This document shows positions 1 through 10,885 of a stretch of DNA of 64,000 bases, piece by piece. The first letter of the stretch is position 1. Every line of letters starts with the position of its first letter. Source of the stretch: Raffaelea ambrosiae. Lineage: Eukaryota; Ascomycota; Sordariomycetes; Ophiostomatales; Ophiostomataceae. The notes under the pieces were generated by a model that was not told the origin of the DNA, did no database searches, and was given only the letters and a program-made list of their open reading frames with translations. The stretch is taken from positions 2,853,093 to 2,917,092 of the forward strand of contig PCDI01000005.1 in NCBI GenBank assembly GCA_002778195.1, in the 5' to 3' direction. A program made the translations under genes and the position numbers.

Positions 1-522
1 CGGGTTGCGAGTCGAATCGCCAACACATATGCGCTGTCCAGAGTGTGGATAACACTGCCAGGATATTGGTCACTGTTCTGGCAACAAGAAGAGCAAAATA
101 AATAACTGAAGAAGAGAGAACATGTCACGAGTAAACCAGTGCTTCGGTGTGTCTTTGAAACTCATTACAGCCTTACTAAACTATGTTGGCAGTTGTCGCA
201 CATTTCTTGATTTTAGATGCACGCTGCCACAGTGAGCCTGATATGGCAAGCAGTGAGCCCACTGTGGAGTTTGAAGCAGAAAAACAAATGTCCCAACCAA
301 AGTTCTGTTTGGCTGGAAAAGAGTCTCAAATCCAGTGGTTCGTCCCCAGTGTAGCTCAGAGCAGAAGATCAGTAAGCTGTGGAGTCCATCATTGTTCAAT
401 GGGGAGGCGGGGCTCGGCCTACATCGGCGAATTTGCCGCTAATATCCGACAAGCATTTGGCTCTCAGAAATGACGTCGTTGGCCAACTTACCTCTGCACC
501 AACGGTATCGGCCCTCCCCACG
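1..522. other. Left-edge intergenic stretch
   Basis: No convincing gene was seen. Short open frames on both strands overlap each other and lack fungal codon bias. The last part is presumably the promoter and leader of the gene starting at 523. Confidence 0.6.
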
Positions 523-1347
523 ATGATGATTCGCACGCTCTGTCGGCTGCGCGTAGCAGCGCCCGTCGCGGCTCGACCTGCGGCCCAGTCTGCGCGTCGG
601 TTTCAGCACACGTTCTGCGTCAAAGGCATCCACAGGACCTTTCCCGCGTCCATCGCCTACTATGGTGCCAAAGCGCGCTTCAGTCTCTATGACTGTCAAG
701 AGTATGAGGAACGGCCTCATGAACATTACGACGACGGTGTGGTCGTAGACAATTATGGGATAGTCTACCCTGGAGTTCAAGATCCCGAGACGGGGCGTGA
801 GTGCACTGTCCCAAACAATCCTCCAGGCTGCACACACTGACAGTTTGGATCAAGTCACAAACGGGGCCGTCATGTATGCCGTGAAGAGTTTCATGGCACA
901 GGAGAACATTCGCCAGTACTATGACGAATTCCTGGATCTGCAGGATACCGATGAATCCGGCCAGCCGCCGCACATCTACACGATCCCAAAAGGTATGCTT
1001 CCCAAAAGAACAACGAAAAAAAGAAAGAAAGAAAAGGAATTGTTTATCTGACACTGGCTTGTTTCCAGGAACGGCCGTTCCCAATCACCTCATCTTGGTC
1101 AATCACTATCTCTCCTATTTCACGCTGCAGCCTTCGATTGGCATGTCCATCAAAGGTGAGCGTAATGGCAAGTTTCATCGGCAAGTAATCGAACACGGGA
1201 GCTGACGTGCACACAGATCTGAACCAGTCGCTGGACAGGTTCTTTGCTCGTTACGCAAAGAAAGAAGCGGTTGAACGTTGGATGGAGCAGAATCCTTATC
1301 CATCAGCCGTACCGGATGAGGAGGAAGAGCTGTGGTCTCAGGTGTGA
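523..1347 (+). CDS. Mitochondrially targeted protein with a Tse2-like ADP-ribosyltransferase-fold domain (putative)
   Basis: Probable exons are 523-800, 844-992, 1069-1155 and 1217-1347. Junctions 2/3 (GTATGC..CCAG) and 3/4 (GTGAGC..ACAG) keep frame. For exons 1/2 the better-looking donor GTGAGT at 797 shifts the frame, while GTGCAC at 801 keeps it and leaves a 43-nt intron. The N-terminus (MMIRTLCRLRVAAP then AARPAAQSARRFQ) is basic, lacks acids and looks like a mitochondrial presequence. The body has FPASIAYYG, LYDCQEYEERP, DGVVVDNYGIVYPG, TNGAVM, IYTIPKGT and LQPSIGMS in the order I associate with the fungal Tse2-type ADP-ribosyltransferase-fold family, known from a bacterial type VI toxin. 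That family match is from memory of the pattern, not a search. The role in fungi is unknown. It may instead be an unrelated mitochondrial protein. Confidence 0.6.
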
Positions 1348-1684
1348 TGTGAAGCACATGTAGCTATTGGCCCCTCGCGAATTCATTATTTGAACCGCCC
1401 GCAGCCAAAGAATTATCCGCATTTCTATTTTTCAAAATTGAGAACCAGTGGCCCGGTTGATCGCGGAAATTGTTGCGTATTATCCTCGGTTCCAAGACTG
1501 GATAAACAGTGGGCAATTTCCCCATCTCGCTTACCAGACAGGCATTGCCACCGCCAGGCAGGCCGACAGCATGGAAGGGGACAGTGAACATAATCTCTCT
1601 GATCCGCAGTTTCTTGGTGGATTGCAATGCCTCTCTTCAACGCACAGAAAAGTAACAGAGACACTTGCACAGTTACGGTCAACC

Positions 1685-2458
1685 ATGCTCGTGGCCACTA
1701 CTTGTCTTTGGCTCGTATGCGCTGCTTTGATGCCCGGCATCTGGGCTCGTCCACAAGCAGACGAGCCAAGCAACAATGCTACGGGTCTACCCTTGCAGAT
1801 CAACCCAACTGTCGACAACATGACCGAGAGCGGCTCTGGATGCCCAATCGGCAGCGGTGGTATGGTGCACGAAATACGGAACAACACACCAGTGTTCATG
1901 TACACAGACTGGGGTTTAACACTCAATGGCACGGACATCTCGATCAAAGGAGAGAGCAATCATACTATTCAAGGCACCGTGGCCAAATTCTGCAGAGAAA
2001 TGATCTCCCTGGGCAATATACCGTCTGGATACCAGGTCCGTGTGGCTCAGATAACAGTGGAAGGGCACGCAGAGTTGGACCCGGAGTCATTCGTCTATGT
2101 TCAGTTTCAAGGAAGCTTCAGTGGTGAAGACGCAGGAGTAAGTGAACCACTGCCTGAATTCCAGAGGAACATTCGTTGATGGGGTAAATAGAAGAGCAGT
2201 GCGTTGGTCAAAGCGACCGATCTTGACAACGGCACGTTCTCGGTGACGTTGACTCCGGAACCAGTCATATGGTCTTCCTGTGTCAACGACACGGGCAAAC
2301 TTCCCATGGTGTCTATTCGCACTTCGGTTTCGGTCAATGGGACGGCGCTGCCAAGTGGAACGTACTCTAGTGGCACGCTTGGTGGTGCTAAGTCGGATAT
2401 GAAGAAGGCACTCATGTTGCATTTTGTGCCGGAATGGCGTCAGTGCCAGGGGAACTGA
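1685..2458 (+). CDS. Small secreted protein, DUF4360-like
   Basis: Exons are 1685-2137 and 2192-2458 (or 2195-2458; both acceptors keep frame), with intron donor GTAAGT at 2138. The first in-frame ATG with a proper signal peptide is at 1685: the core LVATTCLWLVCAALMPGIWA is followed by a polar mature region. The mature protein is short, has several N-glycosylation sequons (NNAT, NMTE, NGTD, NHTI) and a few cysteines, including SGCPIGSG near the start and WSSC and WRQC towards the end. This matches the general plan of DUF4360 secreted fungal proteins (about 200-230 residues), whose function is unknown. The longer open frame upstream to 1448 has no signal-like start and is probably leader. It lies 337 nt downstream of the previous gene on the same strand. 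Confidence 0.65.
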
Positions 2459-3792
2459 AACTTGGCAAACGACGTATAGAACAGTGGACTAGTTCCCCAG
2501 TCGTACCTCGGCCAGGCCATCTGTGGAGGCTGGTCCTATCTAGTCAACTCTCAGCCCTACAACCTATGATAGGGTCGAGAAAAAGCCCTTTGAATTCCAA
2601 GATGTCGATCCTTGTGGGAAGATCTTTGCAAGCCATCAGAGGATCCGGAGCAGAAAGCCGGCACGTATTCTGCCCGATGACAGCGCTGTACACTTCGTCA
2701 GACTCTGCCCTAAAGCTACGAGGTGCAAGTTCCCGGGTTGGATGCATGTCATCGGCAACCTCACGAACGGCTATCTCTCTGGCAGCAACTATTTCTTTTG
2801 CTGTGCGTTCATTAGGAACACAACTAATCGGGGTCACCTTTCCTGTGAATGAGTCACCGTAAGTTTGGAGTGCAGAGCAATCCCGATGATCAGCAGGAGA
2901 CGGCCTGACTGGGGGATTTCGAGGGGTGCATTCTGGAGAGGGCGCAAACTAAATTCGGTGTTTGTACTTTGATTTTTCTCGATTTACTTTCCTATTTAGT
3001 CAGTCCCTTTCTGGTGTGTAGAAGATGTCTGGTTTGGGAAGCGAAGTTTAAGCGGATTGGCGAATCACACAGAATTCCGAGCCTGTGACCACCCCCAGCC
3101 CCATCTAGGATTACGCTCTAGTTCTCGCCCAGGCCCGCGGATGACATACATCCGGAGAACAGAGCCGTGGTGGTATTCCGATCTGCCGGCAACAGATGGA
3201 AAGAAGAGCCATGTTTCAAGTCAACGACAGAGGCCAGTGGATGCCAGTTCGACAATGCGGAATGTGCAGGAGTATGTTGCTCTGTTGCTGCGGCCGTGTT
3301 CCCCGGCGCCGTATCTTCCCCAGCAGCTCGTGATGGCCTACCCGATCCAGCGGGTGCCCATCTCCTTGATAAGGCCGTCCTCGGAGTCCACTCCAGCCGA
3401 AGCTTCGGCTACACTATCCCAAAGCGGCACTAAGACTGCTTTATCTCCGCTTTCGCCTGCGTCCAGTGCACGCCAATAGCGCCGGTACCCCTCAGCAAAA
3501 CCCCAAAGCGTTGGCGGCAAAAGGGAAACTGGGTGCATGGACTGCCTTTTTGGACACGGAGGACCCGCTGTGGCAGCTGGTGCCCGAAGCTGTGTTATCT
3601 TCGGGTTGCCCCGTCGGGATCTGGTAGGATTCCTGGCTGGCGGCATAATAAGGCGGCCATATCGCTGTTAGATCTCACGGGGATCTGGGTGTTGTTACGC
3701 TGTCAAGAATCAGAAGCGAGGACTCCGGGTTCATACTGTATCACTGCCTGTGCCATTGATCGGACTGATCTCAACTCCTCCATTTCTCCACC
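2459..3792. other. Intergenic region with possible coding remnants
   Basis: No complete gene can be built. Several isolated stretches read like protein but do not join: around 2499-2560 (GQAICGGWSYLVNS), around 2590-2850 (cysteine-containing, ending at a stop) and around 3480-3632 (GKLGAWTAFLDTEDPLW). They could be decayed exons or chance. The final part should hold the promoter of the amine oxidase at 3793. Confidence 0.4.
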
Positions 3793-4747
3793 ATGACGAC
3801 CGTGCCTGTCCAGGCGGCCGCGTCCATGGCCGGCCGGCCGCACCCCCTGAGCATGGTGACGCCCGAGGAGATCCAGAAGGCCAGCAGCATCCTGAAGCGG
3901 ATCCTGCAGGCCAAGGAGCCCGGCCTGGCGATCTGGTTCAAGAACATCTCGCTGGAAGACCCGCCCAAGGCGCTGCTCATGCCCTATCTCGATGCAGAGG
4001 CAGCCGGCGTGCCCGCGGCGAAGCGGCCGTATGTGCCGCGCCTGGTGGGCATCTACCACTCGAGCGACAACGAGCGCAAGCTGTGCCACAGCATTGTCGA
4101 TCTCGATGCCGAGGCCATTGTGTCGCAGGACCTGCCGGTGCGCGGCCAGCACAGCTCCAACGACCGGTTCGAGATGCAGGTCGTGTCGAAGAAGATCCTC
4201 GCCGACCCGCAGGTGATTGCCGCCATCAAGACGCTGCAGCTGCCGGACGACGTGATTGTGCAGGTCGACCCGTGGATGTACGGCGCGGACAAGAACTCGA
4301 CCGAGGACACGCACAAGCTGATCCAGTCCTACCTGTACGCGCGGGCACCGCACAACGACCCCGACAGCAACATGTATGCCTTCCCGCTGCCCTTCTCGGC
4401 CCTGTGGGATCTGTTCGAGGACCGGCTGCTGGAGATTGTGCAGCTGCCCACGGGCGGCAAGGAGGACGGCCTCCAGGGCAACACGGCACCGGCGGCGCCC
4501 ATGGCCCACCTGGTTGCGAACGAGTACATCCCCGAGATGCAGCCGGAAGGCCTGCGCACGGATCTCAAGCCGTTGCGGGTGCTGCAGCCCGAGGGACCCA
4601 GCTTCACGGTCACGGAGGGCAACTGGGTGAAGTGGCAGAAGTGGAGTTTCCGTGTTGGCTTCAACTACCGGGAAGGTGAGTTTTTCTAGGGGGGGGATAA
4701 AGAAGAAAAATAAGGAAGAAAAAGAAAAAGAAAGAAAAGATAAAAAG

Positions 4748-4812
<65 letters not shown>

Positions 4813-6047
4813 GGGTTCTCTCTATAAGGACCGCGTTCTGACAAACGACAGGCCTCTACATCCACAACGTCCGCTACGATGGCCGCAAGGTGTTCTACCG
4901 CCTCAGCGTCAGCGAGATGACGGTGCCCTACGCCGACCCGCGCTCGCCGTACCACCGCAAGCAGGCCTTTGATCTGGGCGACGCCGGCGCCGGCAGCACG
5001 GCCAACAACCTGAGCCTCGGCTGCGACTGCCTGGGGTCCATCTACTACTTTAGCAGCTTTCTCAACGACCAGGACGGCCAGCCCGTGGCCTCGCCCAACG
5101 TGATCTGCATGCACGAGGTCGACAACGGCATCGGCTGGAAGCACACCAATGTGCGCACCGGCCGCGCGGCCGTCACCCGCCAGCGCAACCTCGTGCTGCA
5201 GACCATTCTGACGGTGGGCAACTACGAGTACATCTTTGCGTGGAGCTTTCTGCAGAGCGGCGCGGTCGAGCTCGAGACGCGCGCCACGGGCATCCTGTCG
5301 ACGCAGCTGATCGACGCGGGCAAGACCAGCCACTACGGCAACGTGGTGTCGCCCGGCGTGCTCGCCGGCAACCACCAGCACCTCTTCAGCATGCGCGTCG
5401 ACCCCATGATCGACGGCGACGCCAACACGGTCTTCCAGGAAGACTCGGTCGGCGTGCCCATCTCGGACGAGCACAACCCGTTCGGCAACACCTGGGCCGT
5501 CGTCAAGACGCCCTTTGCGACGGCCGGCTACGCCGACGCCAGCCCGCAGGACAACCGCTGCTTCAAGATCGTCAACGAGGCCAAGCCCAACCCCATCTCC
5601 GGCAACCCCGTCGGCTTCAAGATCGTGCCCCACGCCACCCAGCTCATCCTCGCCCAGCCGGGCTCCGTCACGCGCGCCCGCGCCCGCTACGCCGAGCACC
5701 ACGTCTGGGTCAGCACGTACCGCGACGGCGAGCTCTGGGCCGGCGGCAAGTGGACGAACCAGTCCATGCGCGAGGTGGACGGTGTCGCCGACTACGTGGC
5801 CCGGGGCGACGCCGTGCGCAACGCCGACCTCGTCTTCTGGCTCACGTACGGCCTCACGCACAACCCGCGCGTCGAAGACTTCCCCGTCATGCCCGTCGAG
5901 ATCGTCAAGCTCGAGCTCAAGCCCGCCGACTTCTTCAGCCGCAACCCGGCCATGGACGTGCCGCCATCATCGCAGGCCGTCAACCGGAGTGTGCTGATTG
6001 AAGAGGCATCCACAGAAGAGAGCGCCTCGTGCTGCAGCAAGCTATAA
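3793..6047 (+). CDS. Peroxisomal copper amine oxidase
   Basis: Two exons, 3793-4675 and 4852-6047, give about 692 residues, the usual size for the family. It oxidises primary amines to aldehydes with release of ammonia and hydrogen peroxide, using copper and a topaquinone made from its own tyrosine. The topaquinone site GNYEY is at about residue 419. The catalytic-base aspartate is in FDLGDAGAG at about 335, 84 residues upstream as expected. Copper-binding histidines are in GNHQHLF (about 469 and 471) and LTHNPRVEDFP (about 631). The N-terminus carries the small N2/N3-type domains. The chain ends in CCSKL, a canonical PTS1, so it should be peroxisomal. The intron (4676-4851) contains a 63-base A tract. 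The ATG sits in a good context (CTCCACCATGACG). Confidence 0.97.
4748..4810 (+). repeat. 63-base poly(A) tract inside the amine oxidase intron
   Basis: Uninterrupted A63 follows a purine-rich lead-in (4694-4747) within the 176-nt intron. It supplies no polypyrimidine tract, so the acceptor ACGACAG at 4845-4851 must be recognised without one. Length may vary between strains or be a sequencing estimate. Confidence 0.95.
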
Positions 6048-6522
6048 CCGGGGGGGGGGGGGGGTGAGTGCGCGTATGGAATGCATAGACAATGAGAGAT
6101 GCTAGCTTGTCCCATTTTTGTATTGCTGGTTTCGGAGACAAAGAGCTAGACTTAGAGAGACGAGGACACGAGGTCCGTTCAAAAATGAACCTTCCTTTTC
6201 CAAAGGCCAAAGAGAGAGAATGTTGATGTTTGCACCAGAGAAGGCATGCTTCCGTGGAGCCTACACCTTATTCGGCTAGCAAAGTCAAGCTATTCACACT
6301 TTCCTCCGTACATATAAGGCGAGACATCTGGCACCGTCTGTCTCTGTCATCTGTCGGCGTGATCCTCCCGTCCAACTACATACAAGTGCTGCATCCCTAT
6401 ACCTTTCCTGGATTTCCAGGTTTCGAAAATCCAAAGAATAAAACAGAAGCGGACTACATATGATAGCCAGGAAAGTTGTGCTGGCAAAGTTATAGCTATC
6501 AAGGCAGTACGCACTGCGTCCC
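6048..6522. other. Convergent 3' intergenic region with a G15 run
   Basis: Lies between the stop codons of the amine oxidase (+) and the DUF2235 gene (-). A run of 15 G (6050-6064) begins two bases after the TAA stop. AATAAA at about 6437 could serve as a polyadenylation signal. No gene was seen. Confidence 0.7.
6050..6064 (+). repeat. G15 homopolymer
   Basis: Begins two bases after the amine oxidase stop codon, so it lies in the 3' untranslated part of its mRNA. Confidence 0.95.
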
Positions 6523-8537
6523 TTATTGCTGTTCTTCTTCGTCCTCTTCTTCTTCGTCATCCTTTCGAGACCGCGGGCTGTTCGAAATCAACTCAATGAT
6601 GGCATCATTCGGCACGTCCCTAGAAGGAGCATCCCACCCCATACGTCTAACCATTTCTGTCCAGTTCACGTCTCCGTCATCGAGCTCATCAGTTTCGCGC
6701 AATCTGTCGACGCCAGATTTCCACGCCCAGTAGGATTTCTTTTCCCGCAAATTGACCTTGTCTTCGGGTAAGCAGTCCTCTGGATTTCCTTTCTTTGTCC
6801 ACTGCTGTTTGGCGGCATCGTGCTCGTGGGTTTTGAAAAGTTGCGAGTTAAGTTTGTCCGACAGTAGGCCAGCTGTCCAGTGGACGTACAATGGCACCTC
6901 AAGAGGGTCTTCGGAATTTGCGGAATAAAGCAGGTTTTCCCGCCGTCCGTGGCAGATGCCGAAAGTCAAAACTCGGAGAAGCTTCCACCGAAAGGTGAAT
7001 GATTCGTGGATGACGCCTTTTTTTTGGCCACATTCATTAGCAACTCTCAGTGTTGAAGAGTCCAGGAAAAAAAGATGCGTACACGTCTCGAAAGAAGTAT
7101 ACACACGTGCACACACATACCTTTTGATGTGTCAAAGTTCTTGAGTTGGATCTTTCCTTTGGCTCCTCCTGCTCCTTCGTTTCCACCACCAACCCCATCG
7201 TTTTCTCCACCATCTTCCGAAATCAAAGTGTCTGCGTCCGTGTCTTGTCCCTCGCGGTCCGGTGGCGTATCGGTTTTGTTGCGGCCAAGATTCACAAGCC
7301 TACGCCACCAAGCTGTTCTTGGCTGTCGAGTTGTGGTCATGAATTGCAGCAATACGGATCTGTCAAATTTGGCTTTGCAGACGTCCTCGATCTGCGCCAC
7401 CATCCACAGAAGAGACAAGGATGACAGGCCCATGTCGGGGACACCGCCGCCAATGTCCGAGTGGCAGCCGACAAACGCACACTGCTTCACGAATTGCGGG
7501 TTGTTTGCGGTGTTGCGAACGCGCCACTGTCGCGGCTCGAACTTGTACCTCTTTTCGTCGATGGCCAGTGCGAGGAAGGCATTTTCCACATTGGCCGGCA
7601 CCGTTTCGTTGACAAACGAGTATTGCTTCTTTCTGATGCCGAACAGCGACCCGAGAGAGCTGACAGTGTCCCATTCCGCCAGAACCTTGATGCGAACATT
7701 CGGTATTAGCAGATGCTCGAGGGCGTCCAGCTCTTTGTCCAGCTGGTGGCGGCGAGCATCTTTCTCTTTGCTCCCACTCTTGGCGTTGCCCCATCTCCTC
7801 CAGGTGGTAAAGACGGTGCGCAGAAACTGGAGACCCTTGCGGCGCAAGAGGCCAACCTCGCTGATGAAGTGTGCCAGGCAGCGTACGGTGAAGGCGCCGC
7901 GGGAGAAGCCCACAAGGATGATCTCATCTGCACAGGACGCCATGTTGTAGTTGTTGCAGATGAAGCAGTATGCGCTGAGCATACTCTTAGTCAACCCTTG
8001 AGTGGTTCCTCTTTGTTAGCAGAGGAAAAAAAAAGAAAAGGACAAGATAAAAAACCGCCGGCCCCCAATCGCCATCTACTTTGACTGACCTTTTCCTGTA
8101 GTATATGCGACTTGACGGTCAGGTAATATACTAGACTGTGTGCCTACGCCGGCCGAGTAGTACACAATCTGGCGCACAAAGCCCTGGCGCAGGTTAGCGT
8201 CTGGTGGGTTGACTGTGTCTCGTCCAATGCGATCCACTGCCCGGGCTAACTTGGCGACATTGGTCATTGGATCCGTCGTGCCGGACGCGTTCTGTCCGGT
8301 GCCATCGCAGCAGACAAATATGCGCTTTCCCTCATAGCCTTCTACAACGCCTTGAAAAAATTCGTTCTTAGTGCGCTGGTCTTTGGGGTCTGAGTCATCC
8401 ATGTCCCAATGCTCATCGTTATCGGATGTCAATTGAGGTTTGAATGTAGTAAGAGCCTCCTTCCAAGCCGCGGCCTCTTCATCGATCTCCTCGACTATCT
8501 GGGGATAGTCTGCCATGGTCGGACGGGGACGGTCCAT
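6523..8537 (-). CDS. DUF2235 / Tle1-like alpha/beta-hydrolase (putative phospholipase)
   Basis: Three exons on the minus strand: 8537-8090, 7996-7121 and 7043-6523, about 614 residues. Introns of 93 nt (GTCAGT..CAAG) and 77 nt (GTATGT..GAG) keep frame. The DUF2235 opening is FVCCDGTGQNASG. The nucleophile elbow GFSRGAF is at about residue 181 and a later HSDIGGG carries the probable catalytic aspartate region. A linker rich in G, D and E is followed by a conserved tail and an acidic, glutamate-rich end. The family includes the bacterial type VI phospholipase effector Tle1, while fungal members are mostly uncharacterised intracellular hydrolases. There is no signal peptide. A second ATG 21 nt in (8516) could also start translation. 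Substrate is unknown. Confidence 0.9.
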
Positions 8538-8996
8538 TGTTCCTCGGTGCGAGTTTCTCTGCAGCTAAAACTATTTCAATGCTATGTGGCTGGGTAGGGA
8601 AAGAGAGGGAAAGGGGGGGGATGGTCGTGAGACTTGAGACCAGCGTGAAAGGAAAGCTACAGGGGCACCAACAAAAGAGAAATGGGAAATGAGTACTCGC
8701 AAAGAAGATTCTCAGACGGAAACGGAGGAATTTGTCCGGGACTTATGTGCTGCTGCTCCCTCCCCCGCCCCCCCCCACAAGGCTTTCAAGAAGTGAACCG
8801 CCTTTCGTTACATTGTGCTTACAGCTATGCATACACCGGCCAAATACTTTCCTGTATAGAGATCGAATGTGACATGCGAGATGCCCGTTTTGGATACTCG
8901 GCTGCATTTCCTTCATACTATTGAGATTATTGACATTGTTGACTGGCTACTGGGCTGCCACGTCTGCAAAGAGGCTGCCAAAAGGCGTTCAATAGT
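8538..8996. other. Intergenic region, nothing recognised
   Basis: Promoter and leader of the DUF2235 gene on the left and 3' flank of the next minus-strand gene on the right. A C-rich stretch lies near 8760-8777. No gene was seen. Confidence 0.6.
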
Positions 8997-10374
8997 TTAT
9001 GCCGATGGCATCTCTGTGTCTTCGTCTCGGGTGCCCTCCTTCACGTCGTCGTCGTCCAGAGACACGCCCAGATCCTTGTGCATCCAGTCAATCACTGTCA
9101 AATACGCCTTGAGCCACTGGATCTCACGCTCGTCTGTCGGCGCATAGACCCCGCCCACGGTTCCCGCTTTGTCTTGATCTTGTCTCAATTGCTCTTTTTC
9201 ACCGTCCTTGAACTCTTGGGGCGTCAACTTCCTGCCCAACGTCTTTTCCACTTCCGCCCGGCGTTTACGCCGAGAGACCTTCCTGCCCTCGACGCGTCTC
9301 TTGTTGTTCGAGAGCTGGGGCTGAGACCCGGGGGTACATTTGCGTTTGGCCACCCTCGCTACCCGTCCCATGGCCGGATACGCAGACGCTGCAAATTCGG
9401 GGACTTGGTCTTTCTGTGTCAGTCGCGACAGGTTCTTGAACGGCGTGAAGAGGCTGCATTGTTTGCAGCGCGGAAAGACCTTTCCCGGCGGTGCCGTCTA
9501 GCGGTGTGGTTTTGTTAGCATAGGTTCTCCCAGATCTCTCTAGACCTTTTTTTTTCCTTTTTTCCTTTTTTTCCTTTCTTCTTCTCATTTCTTTCTTTTT
9601 TTCCCTTTTCTTCCCTTTTTCTTCTCATTTCTTTCTTCTTCTTTTTTTCCTTTTCTTCCGTCACTTACCTCGACACATTGACTGCAGTCTGTAAAATACC
9701 AGCACATCCCAAGACGTGCTGTGCTCATGGCCTCTCTGATTTCCGGCGGCACTCCGGTCATGCCCGTGCTTGGACTGGGGCTCGGAGCGTCCTGCGCCTT
9801 GGGTATGGCATCGACTTTGTCCGGATAACGCTCTGCCGCTCGGGACCAGAGCCGCAGAGTCCAGTCGTACGGCACCAGATACGGATGGACGTAGCGGAAC
9901 GCATGGTCGCCGTGGGCGCCGCGGCTCAATAGATTCGAGGTGTATCGCATCTTCTTGGCCCGGCAGCGGATCTGTTTGGGCGTGTGTCGGGTGTTTTTGC
10001 GCGGCTCTTGCGGGGCCAAGACTGCCTTGACATAGGCGGGAAACCGCTCGTACAGGCGCGCCAGCTCCAGGAGCTGCTCGTACTTGCGCTCGTTCCAGTG
10101 GCGCTGAGCACCAAAGTAGTGGTCCGCGTATGCTTCCAGCTGCTCCACGGTCCATGCCTCCCATTCCGTGTCGTGCCGAGGCGGCGCGCTTTCGGGCCAC
10201 GGCGCCGATGCCGTCAACTCGTAGTACTTGAAGAATGCGTGCTCGCGGAATGGCCCCATCAGAGACCCCAGGTTCTCGGCCACAAAGTGCCGAATATCCT
10301 GATCGAGCTGCACGAAAGGGGCCCTTCTGCGTTTGCATAAGTCGCTAATAATACCAAAGGTCAGCTCACAGTTC

Positions 10375-10406
<32 letters not shown>

Positions 10407-10885
10407 CAGAAAGTAGGAGCTGGGAGAGAAATGCAGAGATATTACTTAAACTGGGCTGCCGAAACCCTCAAAATTTTCCTGTATTGGTCCCCGTACTTCA
10501 GAAACCAAAGGGAGATGAAATAGGAAGTATACGATCGGTCAGCCGGTTCGGGATGGGACCAAGCTTTCGTCCGGCATTCGTGCGCCAGGAACTGCTGCCG
10601 CAGCCATGGATGCTTGCAAAGAACTTTCCATGCACCCTGGGCAAGCGTACACATCTCCTGGAAGCCAACGCCCTGGGGAAGCGTACGCAGCTCCGGCAAG
10701 CCATAGTTGTGGTAGCCCCACAGAGGCCGCCACGTCTTCGAGACTTGGATCGATTCCAGTAGGCTGGCTCCCGCATGTGCAGCGAGATCGAGCACGTCAA
10801 TCACTCGCAGATCAGCCAGGACGGGCTCGTGCAGCTCTGGAGGCAGCTTCTCCAGGTCGCGGGCAATGCGCTCATGGCGATTCAT
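8997..10885 (-). CDS. F-box-like hypothetical protein with cysteine pairs and basic C-terminus
   Basis: Three exons on the minus strand: 10885-10497, 10344-9669 and 9497-8997, about 521 residues, all in frame. Intron 1 uses donor GTACGG and ends CTGAC..TTAG. Intron 2 (171 nt) is GTAAGT..CTAG. The start ACCACCATGAAT at 10885 has a good context. Residues about 10-50 (LEKLPPELHEPVLADL, then DVLDLAAHAG and SKTWRPLWG) resemble an F-box, so it may be an SCF ubiquitin-ligase adaptor. Across the exon 2/3 junction CWYFTDCSQC and FPRCKQC give paired cysteines that could bind zinc. The last part is basic (KRKC, NNKRRVEGRK, SRRKRRAE), then helical and acidic. The first exon boundary is the least certain because reading through adds residues before a stop. 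Confidence 0.65.
9498..9668 (-). repeat. Purine/pyrimidine-strand-biased intron of the F-box-like gene
   Basis: On the plus strand about 120 bases are almost only C and T (9541-9660), and the block CTTCTCATTTCTTTC occurs twice. On the transcribed strand it is a long purine tract between a normal GTAAGT donor and CTAG acceptor. Confidence 0.85.

Noticed and set aside
4686..5861. 391-codon open frame on the minus strand opposite the amine oxidase
   Set aside because: It is a shadow of GC-rich codons of the oxidase, reads poly-T as phenylalanine and has no domain-like blocks.
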